A DNA stretch of 40,210 bases from Pseudomonadota bacterium (lineage in GTDB: Bacteria; Pseudomonadota; Gammaproteobacteria; Burkholderiales; Gallionellaceae): NCBI GenBank assembly GCA_021783855.1, contig JAJXTL010000008.1, positions 1 to 40,210 on the forward strand, in the 5' to 3' direction. Position 1 is the first letter of the stretch. Each line of letters begins with the position of its first letter. A model generated the notes under the pieces. That model did no database searches, had not been told where the DNA came from, and saw nothing but the letters and a program-made list of their open reading frames with translations. Shown one piece after another: positions 7,436 through 14,759 of the stretch. The translations under genes and the position numbers were made by a program.

Positions 7436-9376
7436 TCATAGTGCCTTTTCAATCAACCCGATGAGCAGGGACGCACCCGCAGGGCTGATATGGTTGTTGT
7501 CCATATACAGAATATTACCATTGCTCCGGGTTTTACAACTTTGCGCATCGCATAATACGCTGCCGGGGTCGATGGACAAGGTGCCCGGATGTTGCCGCAT
7601 AAAATCTTCCATGAACTGATTCTGCCGCTGAAAATTCGCTAATGGCTGCGTGAAATCATCGGGAAGATTCTGAATAACGCGGGGCAGCACCGGCACGCTG
7701 TGTACGATGACAACCTCAATGTTGTTCTCCTTCATGCGACGGATGGTCTCCTGCAAATGTTTTGCGATAATCCGCTTGCTGGACGCCGAATCATGGGAGA
7801 ACGTCCCGGCATCAGAGATAAAATGGTTGGGCTGGTTATTCGGATCGCCCTCGGTGTACATACTCCATGACGCGACCAGAAAAACCTTTTTGAATACTTT
7901 GGCGGCGATCAGCGCACTGATGCGATGATCGAAGCCCTGCGCACAGATATCCTTTGCCCCATCCAGACTGCTGATGCCAAAAAGCGGCGGGCAGCCGGGC
8001 AGTGTGACCAGAGTGCCTTGTGCATGTTTCGCTTCGGCGGCGGCCTGAAATGCCGGATACCATGCTGCCGTGTGGGAGTCACCGAGGACAAGAAAACGGT
8101 TTTCAGAATATTTATCCCCGAAAGAACAGTGGCTTAGAATGGATTTTGGATTGTCGCCGATCAGACAATTGGCCGGATAATTGATCTCTATGCCCGTGGC
8201 TGCTTTAAAATCAAAAGCCGCCAGATTGTTTTTGGCCTTGACCCAATTCGGGAAACGGTTTTCCATGCCGCCTTTCGCGTAAACGTAGCCGCCGACAGCG
8301 ACGCAAAAAGTAGCAAAGCATAAAGTGAGCGCCGCCACGAATCTTCCTGAGAATTTTTCCCGGTTTTGCCGAAATGGTTCTTCCACGTATTTCCAGGCCA
8401 GGTAAGACAATGTACTGGTGAGCAGGATCAGGATGACTGTCTGGGCGTATCGGTTGAATTCGTAATCTGCATTATGAAACCACACGATCAACGGCCAGTG
8501 CCAAAGATAAAGCGAATAGGAAAGCCCTCCTATAAAGACCAGAAACTTTCCGCTTACCCACCTCCCGGTTCGGGTGCCCTGGCTGGACGCGATGAACATC
8601 GCCGTGGCGAGGCAAGGCACGACGAGCAGCAGTGCAGAATGGCTTTCGTCAAGGAACAGCAGCGATGCTGCAATCAGCACCATGCAAAGCAGCGCAAGGG
8701 TCTCGTTATTTGCAAGTTTCTCCCTGAGTGAGGCCGACATCAATGCAGTCAATGCGCCCACAACAAACTCCCATATACGCCCCGCGAAGGAAAAGAAACC
8801 TTCTGTGGGCAACTGCTGCTGAATATAATTGAATCTGACCCACAACGAGGCAAGCCCGATCAGAACCAGCACCGCGACGCGATGTGCCTTCAGCTTGTAG
8901 AGCAAAATGAGAAAAACCGGAAAGATCAGGTAAAATTGCTCCTCGATGGAGAGCGACCAGGTATGCAATAGCGGCTTGGTGTCGCGTGACATGTCGAAGT
9001 ATCCCTGCTGCCTGGCGAATACCATGTTGGTCAGGTAGATGGCAGAAAATTGCAGGCTCTTGCCATATTGAAAGAAGTCATAAGGCTTCAGCACAAAGTA
9101 GGAAATGATGGCCGATGCTACGGTCATCAGGAACAAATTGGGTAGCAGACGAACAACACGGTTCTTGTAGAATCGCGCAGTCGAGAAAGTGCCGCAGCTT
9201 ATTTCCCAGAAAATCATTCTGGTGATGAGAAATCCGGAGATGACGAAGAACATGTCCACGCCGATATAACCGCCCGGCAGGGCATGCAACCCGAAGTGAA
9301 ACAGGATTACCGCGATAATTGAAATCGCTCGTATTCCCTGTATTTCCGGATAGAACTGCTTGGCAATATTCGGCAT
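7436..9376 (-). CDS. OafA-type acyltransferase: acyltransferase-3 membrane domain fused to an SGNH domain
   Basis: About 646-aa bacterial O-acyltransferase. The N-terminal acyltransferase-3 domain starts with YPEIQGIRAISIIAVILFHF, followed by GGYIGVDMFFVISGFLIT, the classical H and FFVISG motifs, and about ten membrane helices including HTWSLSIEEQFYLIFPVF and SLYLWHWPLIVW. From about residue 400 a periplasmic SGNH domain follows, with nucleophile block FLVLGDSHTAAWYPA and a C-terminal block YMDNNHISPAGA carrying the catalytic Asp/His. It likely acylates an LPS/O-antigen sugar. I chose ATG at 9376 (MPNIAKQF), which leaves a normal short N-terminus; 9430 (MSGRL) is possible, and the longer frame to 9532 would run into apaH on the other strand. 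No strong ribosome site was seen for either start. Confidence 0.88.
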   Translation of the reverse strand: MPNIAKQFYPEIQGIRAISIIAVILFHFGLHALPGGYIGVDMFFVISGFLITRMIFWEISCGTFSTARFYKNRVVRLLPNLFLMTVASAIISYFVLKPYDFFQYGKSLQFSAIYLTNMVFARQQGYFDMSRDTKPLLHTWSLSIEEQFYLIFPVFLILLYKLKAHRVAVLVLIGLASLWVRFNYIQQQLPTEGFFSFAGRIWEFVVGALTALMSASLREKLANNETLALLCMVLIAASLLFLDESHSALLLVVPCLATAMFIASSQGTRTGRWVSGKFLVFIGGLSYSLYLWHWPLIVWFHNADYEFNRYAQTVILILLTSTLSYLAWKYVEEPFRQNREKFSGRFVAALTLCFATFCVAVGGYVYAKGGMENRFPNWVKAKNNLAAFDFKAATGIEINYPANCLIGDNPKSILSHCSFGDKYSENRFLVLGDSHTAAWYPAFQAAAEAKHAQGTLVTLPGCPPLFGISSLDGAKDICAQGFDHRISALIAAKVFKKVFLVASWSMYTEGDPNNQPNHFISDAGTFSHDSASSKRIIAKHLQETIRRMKENNIEVVIVHSVPVLPRVIQNLPDDFTQPLANFQRQNQFMEDFMRQHPGTLSIDPGSVLCDAQSCKTRSNGNILYMDNNHISPAGASLLIGLIEKAL

Positions 9377-9448
9377 GCGTTTGGCGGTGTGCAAGTGGCG
9401 GTAATGTAAATCTGCTAGTCTCCCGGACATTTTAACAGGTGTTTGCTC

Positions 9449-10273
9449 ATGGCCATCTATGCAGTAGGCGATATTCAGGGCTGTCACACGGAATTGGTGC
9501 AGTTGCTGGAAAAAATACGTTTTGATCCACAACTGGATAAGCTGTGGCTGGTCGGCGACCTGGTCAACCGCGGCCCCGATTCCTTACGGGTATTGCGTCT
9601 GGTCAAGTCACTGGGTGAAAGTGCTATTACGGTACTGGGCAACCACGACCTGCATTTGCTGGCGGTGGCGCATGGTACGTCCAGATTGCATCGAGGCGAT
9701 ACGCTGGATGGGATTTTGAACGCACCGGATCGCGAAGAATTGCTGACCTGGTTGCGCAATCAGCGGCTGCTGCATGTCGAGGGTGAATTCGTGCTGGTGC
9801 ATGCGGGGCTGCTGCCGGGCTGGACGCTGGAACAGGCGGCAGGCCTTGCGCGTGAAGTGGAAGCTGCCCTGCAAAGCGACGACTACGTAGATTTTCTTGC
9901 ACACATGTATGGCAATCAGCCCAACGCCTGGACGGCTGAGCTGACCGGATACGAACGCTTGCGCGTGATTACCAACGCGCTGACGAGAATGCGCATCTGC
10001 ACGGAGAGAGGCAAGATGGAGTTCAACTTCAAGGCGGAACTGCAGAATATCCCGCCGGGCTATCGTCCCTGGTTTGATATCCCCGAACGCGCAAGTGGCA
10101 ATTCGACCGTGATATTCGGCCACTGGTCGGCGTTGGGGTTATTGATCAGGCCCAAAGCCATCGCGCTGGATACCGGCTGTCTGTGGGGCGGACCCCTGAC
10201 TGCAATCCGTCTGGAAGACCGCGAAGTCATCCAGGTGGAGTGCGCCGACTCTTCTGTGGCTAAACACTGGTGA
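9449..10273 (+). CDS. apaH: Symmetrical diadenosine tetraphosphatase
   Basis: 274-aa cytoplasmic metallophosphatase that splits Ap4A symmetrically to two ADP; the ApaH family also acts on Np4-capped RNA. The metal-binding motifs of the phosphoprotein-phosphatase fold are in order: GDIQGCH (D8, H13), GDLVNRGPDS, GNHDLHLLAVAHG, and later HAGLLPGW and FGHWSALG, followed by LDTGCLWGGPLTA. Length and order match family members throughout. The ATG at 9449 is preferred over TTG at 9443 because AGGT lies 8-9 nt upstream. The gene ends in a 4-bp overlap (GTGA) with waaA, so the two are probably one transcript. It is divergent from the acyltransferase gene. Confidence 0.96.
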   Translation: MAIYAVGDIQGCHTELVQLLEKIRFDPQLDKLWLVGDLVNRGPDSLRVLRLVKSLGESAITVLGNHDLHLLAVAHGTSRLHRGDTLDGILNAPDREELLTWLRNQRLLHVEGEFVLVHAGLLPGWTLEQAAGLAREVEAALQSDDYVDFLAHMYGNQPNAWTAELTGYERLRVITNALTRMRICTERGKMEFNFKAELQNIPPGYRPWFDIPERASGNSTVIFGHWSALGLLIRPKAIALDTGCLWGGPLTAIRLEDREVIQVECADSSVAKHW

Positions 10274-11565
10274 GAATTTTATATAGCTTGCTGTTGTGGC
10301 TGTTGCTGCCCCTCGTGTTTGTGCGCCTGGCATGGCGTGCACGACGCCAGCCGGAATATTTGCAGCATATCGGCGAACGTTTCGGGTTTTATTCCCGCTC
10401 TCCTGACTTTTTATCAGAAAGCCCCTCTCCTCAATCCTCTCCCGTTATTTGGCTGCACGCAGTCTCGGTGGGCGAGACGCGCGCGACGGTGAGTCTGGTC
10501 GCCAGATTGCGCGCTGCCTATCCCGGCTATCAGATATTGCTGACGCACACCACACCGACCGGGCGCGCTGCCGGCGAACAACTATATGGCAAGGATGTGT
10601 TGCGGGTATATCTGCCTTACGACTACCCTTTCGCGGTGCGGCGCTTCCTGCATCACTTCAGGCCGAAACTTGGCATCCTGATGGAAACCGAAATCTGGTT
10701 CAATCTGATCCATGCCGCTCATGCGGCGGGCGTTCCCATGTTGCTGCTCAACGCGCGCCTGTCTGTAAAATCGGCGAAGGGCTATGGACGTGCAGCCGGC
10801 CTGACCCGAAACGCATTGCAGGAACTTGCCGCCATCGCGGCGCAGACCGCAGACGATGCGTCGCGCCTGGTTCAGCTCGGCGCTCAAAATGTTAGCGTAA
10901 TGGGCAATCTGAAATTCGATATTGCACCACCGCAAGCCATGCTGGAATTGGGGAAGTCGTTGCGAAAACAATTCGGCGCGACACGTCAAATATTTCTGTT
11001 AGCCAGCACACGCGAGGATGAAGAGGGCCTGTTGCTGGATGCGTGGCAGACTCAAGGTTTTTCGGAGGATGTGTTACTGGTCATCGTGCCGCGCCATCCG
11101 CAGCGTTTTAATGAGATTGCCGATATGCTGAGCGCGCGCGGTTTGCGCTGGCAGCGCAGGAGCGAAAACAGGGAAGTGTCGGTTGATGTTCAGGTGGTGC
11201 TGGGAGACAGCATGGGCGAAATGTTCGCCTATTACGCGGCATCCGATCTGGCTTTTATTGGGGGCAGTCTGCTGCCGTTCGGCGGGCAGAACCTGATCGA
11301 GGCCTGCGCGGTCGGCACCCCGGTGTTGATCGGCCCGCATACCTATAACTTTGCTGATGCCACAAGACTGGCTGTCGAGGCGGGTGCTGCTATCCGGGTA
11401 AACAACGCGGATGAATTGTTTCAGACTGCGCAGAAGTTGCTGGATGACGCCGGCGTGCTGATTGAAATGCGCAAACAGGGCGTGCAGTTTGTCACAGCGC
11501 ATCAGGGGGCGACGGATAAGGCAATGGCAGTGATAGACAAGATGCTTGGCAATAGTCGGGGGTAG
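10270..11565 (+). CDS. waaA: 3-deoxy-D-manno-octulosonic acid (Kdo) transferase
   Basis: 431-aa inner-membrane-anchored GT30 enzyme that adds Kdo from CMP-Kdo to lipid A precursor, the first step of LPS core synthesis. Residues 1-20 form a membrane anchor; then comes WLHAVSVGETRA, with the glutamate that is the catalytic base in the family. Further family blocks are ILLTHTTPTGR, YLPYDYPFAVRRFL, ETEIWFNL, LLNARLS, VMGNLKFD, FIGGSLLPFGGQNLIEACAVGTPVLIGPH split across the C-terminal domain. The start is GTG, overlapping the apaH stop. A serine/proline-rich stretch near residues 42-57, encoded around 10424-10443, has short pyrimidine-rich near-heptads and may be another small expansion; this is weak. 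Downstream lies repeat C. Confidence 0.95.
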   Translation: MRILYSLLLWLLLPLVFVRLAWRARRQPEYLQHIGERFGFYSRSPDFLSESPSPQSSPVIWLHAVSVGETRATVSLVARLRAAYPGYQILLTHTTPTGRAAGEQLYGKDVLRVYLPYDYPFAVRRFLHHFRPKLGILMETEIWFNLIHAAHAAGVPMLLLNARLSVKSAKGYGRAAGLTRNALQELAAIAAQTADDASRLVQLGAQNVSVMGNLKFDIAPPQAMLELGKSLRKQFGATRQIFLLASTREDEEGLLLDAWQTQGFSEDVLLVIVPRHPQRFNEIADMLSARGLRWQRRSENREVSVDVQVVLGDSMGEMFAYYAASDLAFIGGSLLPFGGQNLIEACAVGTPVLIGPHTYNFADATRLAVEAGAAIRVNNADELFQTAQKLLDDAGVLIEMRKQGVQFVTAHQGATDKAMAVIDKMLGNSRG

Positions 11566-11604
11566 TCCGGCGGCCAGTGATTATCTTACCGGGGAAAGTA
11601 ACTG

Positions 11605-11850
11605 ACGATCATGGCAAGAAAACCGCCCCAGATAATGAAACCCCGCCATGATCGTTCCCTCCCTTGCAGGGCGCGTTTCAGTGGAACTGAAACTGTTCAC
11701 AAGGCGCGGAGCATGCTCCGCGAAACCCCTTACTCACCCCCCGTTCCCCCTGATAAAACAACTAGCCAATCCACTAAGCCAGCAAGCTGGCAAGTGTCTG
11801 GTTATCCCGGAGGGCGAGGGGTACGGTTCGTCGCTGCGCGAGTTTCACGT
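11605..11850 (+). repeat. Structured repeat, copy C, in a convergent intergenic gap
   Basis: The 354-nt gap after waaA is mostly this 246-bp element. Order: ACGATCATGGC pairing with GCCATGATCGT; a short CCCTCCCTTGCAGGG stem; GTTTCAGT/ACTGAAAC; the palindrome GCGGAGCATGCTCCGC; core 11752-11806 with perfect hairpin GCCAGC-AA-GCTGGC; end GCGAGTTTCACGT. It is nearly identical to copy B outside the core arms. Its first hairpin could serve as a transcription stop between waaA and the opposing lipoprotein gene, but no long T tract follows. Nothing else is seen in the gap. Confidence 0.88.
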
Positions 11851-11919
11851 AAAAATAATACTGCCCCGGCTTGCCACCGGAAAATAAAACGGGCCAGGCA
11901 CGCTCAACAAAGACACTGT

Positions 11920-12366
11920 TCAGGGTTTTCGGGCTGCTTGCGTGTCCAGCTCGACACGCGTTTCGCCCTTGCTGGTTACCACGCGAACGCGTTCGCCGAC
12001 CCTGAACGCATCCGGTTTGCCGGGCTGCATGACATAGCGGCTCTGCTCTTCGTTATCCAGCCTGATCCAGAGTTCCAGACCGGGGCGAGTATTGATGCCT
12101 GCCTGATTACCCAGCGTGCCGCCGAGTACACCGCCCAGCACGGAGCCTACCACTGCACCGCGCCCGGTTCCCGTATTGGCACCGCCCGCCTGACCGAAAA
12201 TGCCGCCAGCCAGGGAACCTGCGCCTGAACTGGCATCCATTTCGATGGGCGTGACGCTTTCGATTACGCCCAGCTTAACGATTTCCTTCCCTGTTGCACT
12301 GATGCCGTGTTGATCCCCGGCGCAGCCGGAGAGCAGCAGTACCAGGAGCAGGCACAATCGGTACAT
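11920..12366 (-). CDS. Glycine-zipper outer-membrane lipoprotein (SlyB/Pcp-like)
   Basis: 148-aa predicted lipoprotein. A signal peptide ends in the lipobox LLSGC (C15). Residues 47-94 form a glycine-zipper 2TM segment (SLAGGIFGQAGGANTG, then GAVVGSVLGGVLGG) as in SlyB/Pcp/Rcp proteins, followed by a conserved C-terminal domain with ELWIRLDNEEQSRYVMQ and FRVGERVRVV that ends the family. Such proteins sit in the outer membrane and help envelope integrity; the exact role here is unknown. It lies 3 nt downstream of the PfkB kinase stop on the same strand and may share its transcript, though the functional link is unclear. Confidence 0.85.
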   Translation of the reverse strand: MYRLCLLLVLLLSGCAGDQHGISATGKEIVKLGVIESVTPIEMDASSGAGSLAGGIFGQAGGANTGTGRGAVVGSVLGGVLGGTLGNQAGINTRPGLELWIRLDNEEQSRYVMQPGKPDAFRVGERVRVVTSKGETRVELDTQAARKP

Positions 12367-12369
12367 GAT

Positions 12370-13308
12370 TTACAGCGTGATGGAGGAGCCGAAGTGTTGC
12401 TTGAATTGCGTCATGATTTCCTCGCGGGTAGGCGCATGATTCTGGCCGCCGCGACTGGCAATCTTGATCGAACCCATCAGGGAGGCCAGACGCCCGGCAG
12501 TCTCCCATGCCCAACCGCGCTGGATGCCGTACATCAGACCTGCACGATAGGCGTCGCCGCAGCCGGTAGGATCGACGATGGCAGCAGGCTTAGGCGTTGG
12601 GATGGCGATTTCGCGCCCTTCAGTGTAAATCAGCGAGCCGTCCGCACCCAGCGTGACGATCAATGCAGTCACCGATTTGGCAATCTCGCTTAACGTCTTG
12701 CCGGTTTTTTCTTCCAGCAATTTTGCCTCGTAATCGTTCAACGTCACATAGGTGGCCTGATCGATGAAGCGCAACAAATCGGGGCCGGAGAACATCGGCA
12801 TACCCTGGCCGGGATCGAACACGAAGGGAATGTCCGCGTCAACAAACTGTTCGGCATGCTCGATCATGCCGGTGCGTCCGTCCGGCGATACGATACCCAG
12901 CGTCACCCCGCTTGCCTCGGCAACCTTGTTCTGCTCGGAAAAACCCATTGCACCCGGATGGAAGGCGGTAATCTGATTGTCGTCCAGATCAGTGGTAATG
13001 AAGGCTTGTCCGGTGTAACTGTCCGGCACGTGACGGATGTGCATCTGTGCGATGTTCAGTTTTTCCAGACGCCTGGCGTAAGGGCCGAAGTCGTCACCGA
13101 CGGTCGCCATGATCAGCGGTTTACCGCCCAACAGGTGCAGGTTGTAGGCGATGTTGCCCGCACAGCCGCCGTATTCGCGGCGCATTTCCGGCACCAGAAA
13201 CGCGACGTTGAGGATGTGGATCTGCTCAGGCAGAATATGCTTCTTGAACTGGTCCTTGAACACCATGATGGTGTCAAAAGCCATTGAGCCGCAGATGAGT
13301 GTATTCAT
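12370..13308 (-). CDS. PfkB-family carbohydrate/nucleoside kinase, adenosine-kinase-like
   Basis: 312-aa ribokinase-fold kinase. PfkB signature 1 is around residues 44-60 (REYGGCAGNIAYNLHLLGG), where the G-G and N residues bind the sugar. Signature 2 is DPTGCGDAYRAG (246-257): the GCGD anion hole and D252, the catalytic base. TLGADGSLIY precedes it. The protein resembles the adenosine-kinase-like group common in betaproteobacteria, which would phosphorylate adenosine or another ribosyl substrate with ATP. Substrate assignment is from family resemblance only. It follows tpx on the same strand with a hairpin and TCGTTAG heptads between. The ribosome site is weak (GGA about 8 nt before ATG). Confidence 0.87.
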   Translation of the reverse strand: MNTLICGSMAFDTIMVFKDQFKKHILPEQIHILNVAFLVPEMRREYGGCAGNIAYNLHLLGGKPLIMATVGDDFGPYARRLEKLNIAQMHIRHVPDSYTGQAFITTDLDDNQITAFHPGAMGFSEQNKVAEASGVTLGIVSPDGRTGMIEHAEQFVDADIPFVFDPGQGMPMFSGPDLLRFIDQATYVTLNDYEAKLLEEKTGKTLSEIAKSVTALIVTLGADGSLIYTEGREIAIPTPKPAAIVDPTGCGDAYRAGLMYGIQRGWAWETAGRLASLMGSIKIASRGGQNHAPTREEIMTQFKQHFGSSITL

Positions 13309-13320
13309 GATTAAATCCAG

Positions 13321-13366
13321 TCGTTAGTCGTTAGTCAAAACAGAAAACAGTTAACCGAAAACTGTT
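13321..13366 (-). terminator. Probable tpx terminator within a heptad-repeat gap
   Basis: On the - strand, AACAGTT (13366-13360) and AACTGTT (13352-13346) form a perfect 7-bp stem with a 7-nt loop, followed by a T-rich run TTTTCTGTTTT. It sits 3 nt after the tpx stop. The same gap holds two TCGTTAG heptads (13321-13334) and AAAACAG-type heptads, so the stem may derive from the repeat. Confidence 0.6.
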
Positions 13367-13368
13367 GT

Positions 13369-13896
13369 TTATTGTAGTGCTGCAAGCGCTGCATCGTAAT
13401 TAGGCTCATGCGTGATGTCGTCCACCAGTTCGGCATGCAGTACGCGGTTCTGTTCATCCAGCACTAAGACCGCGCGGGCGGTAATTCCCGCGAGTACGCT
13501 ATCGGCAATTTTGACGCCGTAATTTCGCATGAATTCTCGTCCGCGCATCAGCGAAAGCGGTATGACATTTTCCAGGCCTTCAGACGCGCAAAAACGGCCC
13601 ATTGCAAACGGCAGATCGGCGGAGATTACCAGAACGACGGTGTTGGCAAGCGTGCCGGCTGCCTCGTTAAATTTGCGCGTCGACGTCGCGCAGACGGGCG
13701 TGTCCAGACTTGGTACGATATTCAGTACCTTGCGACTTCCCGCAAAGCTTTGCAGCGTCACATCCTTAAGAAACTTGTCCACCAGCGTGAACGCCGGCGC
13801 GGTTTGTCCGACAACTGGAAAGCGGCCATGCAGGGTGACGGGTGCGCCATCCAGTGTGACGGCAACGGCATTGGCAACGCTTTTTTTCTTGGTCAT
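13369..13896 (-). CDS. tpx: Thiol peroxidase (atypical 2-Cys peroxiredoxin)
   Basis: 175-aa Tpx-family peroxiredoxin that reduces peroxides with electrons from thioredoxin. The peroxidatic cysteine is C69 in [14 protein letters not shown], with the family T66 and R74. The resolving cysteine is C103 in RFCASEG, in the helix position typical of Tpx. [11 protein letters not shown] at the N-terminus and [18 protein letters not shown] near the end are also family blocks. Length is close to the usual 165-170 aa, with an N-terminal extension of a few residues. The gene is cytoplasmic, transcribed alone or with the downstream PfkB kinase; a probable terminator follows the stop. Confidence 0.95.
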   Translation of the reverse strand: MTKKKSVANAVAVTLDGAPVTLHGRFPVVGQTAPAFTLVDKFLKDVTLQSFAGSRKVLNIVPSLDTPVCATSTRKFNEAAGTLANTVVLVISADLPFAMGRFCASEGLENVIPLSLMRGREFMRNYGVKIADSVLAGITARAVLVLDEQNRVLHAELVDDITHEPNYDAALAALQ

Positions 13897-13987
13897 GTTG
13901 TGTGTTTCCTTATAGCCAGGTTATTCATCACATGCAGAAAGAATATAGTGCAAAGCACGTATCCGTCTCCCTTGTCGATAAAGCTCG

Positions 13988-14305
13988 TTAAATTTGTGAT
14001 TTGTTGTTGGAAATGACACGATTCGACCAATAATTCGGTTTTCTGCTTTGGTGCATAACTGCAACAACATAAATTTCGTCTCCAAGCTGCTTGTAAATAA
14101 CTGCAAATGGAAATCGGGTAAGCATGTATCGGCGGAAACCTTTTTTGAATATTGGCCATGTTACAGCAAGATTTACGATGGCATCGTACGCGCTATCGAG
14201 TTCTGAAATAAAATCATCACCGAGCCCTTGGGCTATTGCTTCGTACCACAGGAACGACTCGGTGATTTCGAGCTCCACTTCCGGATGAAAATATACGTTC
14301 GTCAT
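13988..14305 (-). CDS. RelE/ParE-superfamily toxin
   Basis: 105-aa basic protein of the RelE/ParE toxin fold: HPEVELEITESFLWYEAIAQGLGDDFISEL, then FRRYMLTRFPFAVIYKQLGDEIYVVAVMHQSRKPNYW, the pattern of ParE-like toxins (helical hairpin followed by a beta-sheet ending in a V-HQ-R-P-W motif). The ATG overlaps the upstream antitoxin stop by 4 nt, the usual antitoxin-first toxin-antitoxin layout. The target (ribosome-bound mRNA or gyrase) cannot be told. The neighbours are housekeeping genes, so this is a small chromosomal module rather than part of an evident island. Confidence 0.85.
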   Translation of the reverse strand: MTNVYFHPEVELEITESFLWYEAIAQGLGDDFISELDSAYDAIVNLAVTWPIFKKGFRRYMLTRFPFAVIYKQLGDEIYVVAVMHQSRKPNYWSNRVISNNKSQI

Positions 14306-14529
14306 GCTTCCCGTTTAAGTCCGAGTTTGATTTTTTCCCATGTAATCGGCTTCACTTCGCCGGATTCCAGTTGAGAAAACCTTGCCTCGGCTAGTTCAGA
14401 CCACGCATCATCAACATCGTCGTTATTCGTTTGGTCAAGACTCGATATCAGGCAATGCGCAAGCGTCGCCTTTTCATGTAGCGATAATTCTTTAATATTT
14501 TCAAGTATCTGTTTCATTTTTTCCGACAT
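14302..14529 (-). CDS. Antitoxin of the ParE-type pair (addiction-module component family)
   Basis: 75-aa acidic protein; the sequence LSLHEKATLAHCLISSLD, then DDAWSELAEARFSQLESGEVKPITWEKI, matches the short 'addiction module protein' antitoxin family found ahead of RelE/ParE toxins. The C-terminal WSELAEAR and W-E-K-I part is the expected toxin-binding helix. A Shine-Dalgarno-like AGGGG lies about 9 nt before the ATG (complement of 14539-14543). The 230 nt between this gene and gcvP hold the gcvP-end hairpin and otherwise nothing I could assign. Confidence 0.8.
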   Translation of the reverse strand: MSEKMKQILENIKELSLHEKATLAHCLISSLDQTNNDDVDDAWSELAEARFSQLESGEVKPITWEKIKLGLKREA

Positions 14530-14715
14530 GATTCAATACCCCTGAATTAAGTATTTTGTCAGTTTACCACTTTATGGTGCAGCGTAATCGGCATGGGTTT
14601 ATGCGTAAATTTGTGGATCAGGAATTGAAACAATCGGTTGAGGCCGATAGATATTTCCGCATCACCTTTGCGGCGATCCGCTGACTTTGACCATTTGGCT
14701 CACGAAGGATCTGCA

Positions 14716-14753
14716 AACTCGCCTGAAATGGTATAAACCTTATCAGGCGAGTT
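14716..14753 (-). terminator. Hairpin after gcvP, probable operon terminator
   Basis: AACTCGCCTGA (14716-14726) and TCAGGCGAGTT (14743-14753) form a perfect 11-bp stem with a 16-nt loop, 6 nt past the gcvP stop. On the - strand it is followed only by TTTGCAG-like sequence (weak T run), so it may act by stabilising the 3' end as much as by termination. Confidence 0.6.
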
Positions 14754-14759
14754 CCATGA

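Noticed and set aside
9377..9532. Longer start of the OafA-type acyltransferase
   Set aside because: It would overlap apaH on the opposite strand by up to 84 nt and adds residues not expected before the YPEIQGIRA block.
11648..11887. Short frame in repeat C starting MIVPSLAGRVSVELK, also present in repeat B
   Set aside because: Shared only because the repeats are shared; it ends differently in each copy and covers the palindromes, so it is almost certainly not a protein.
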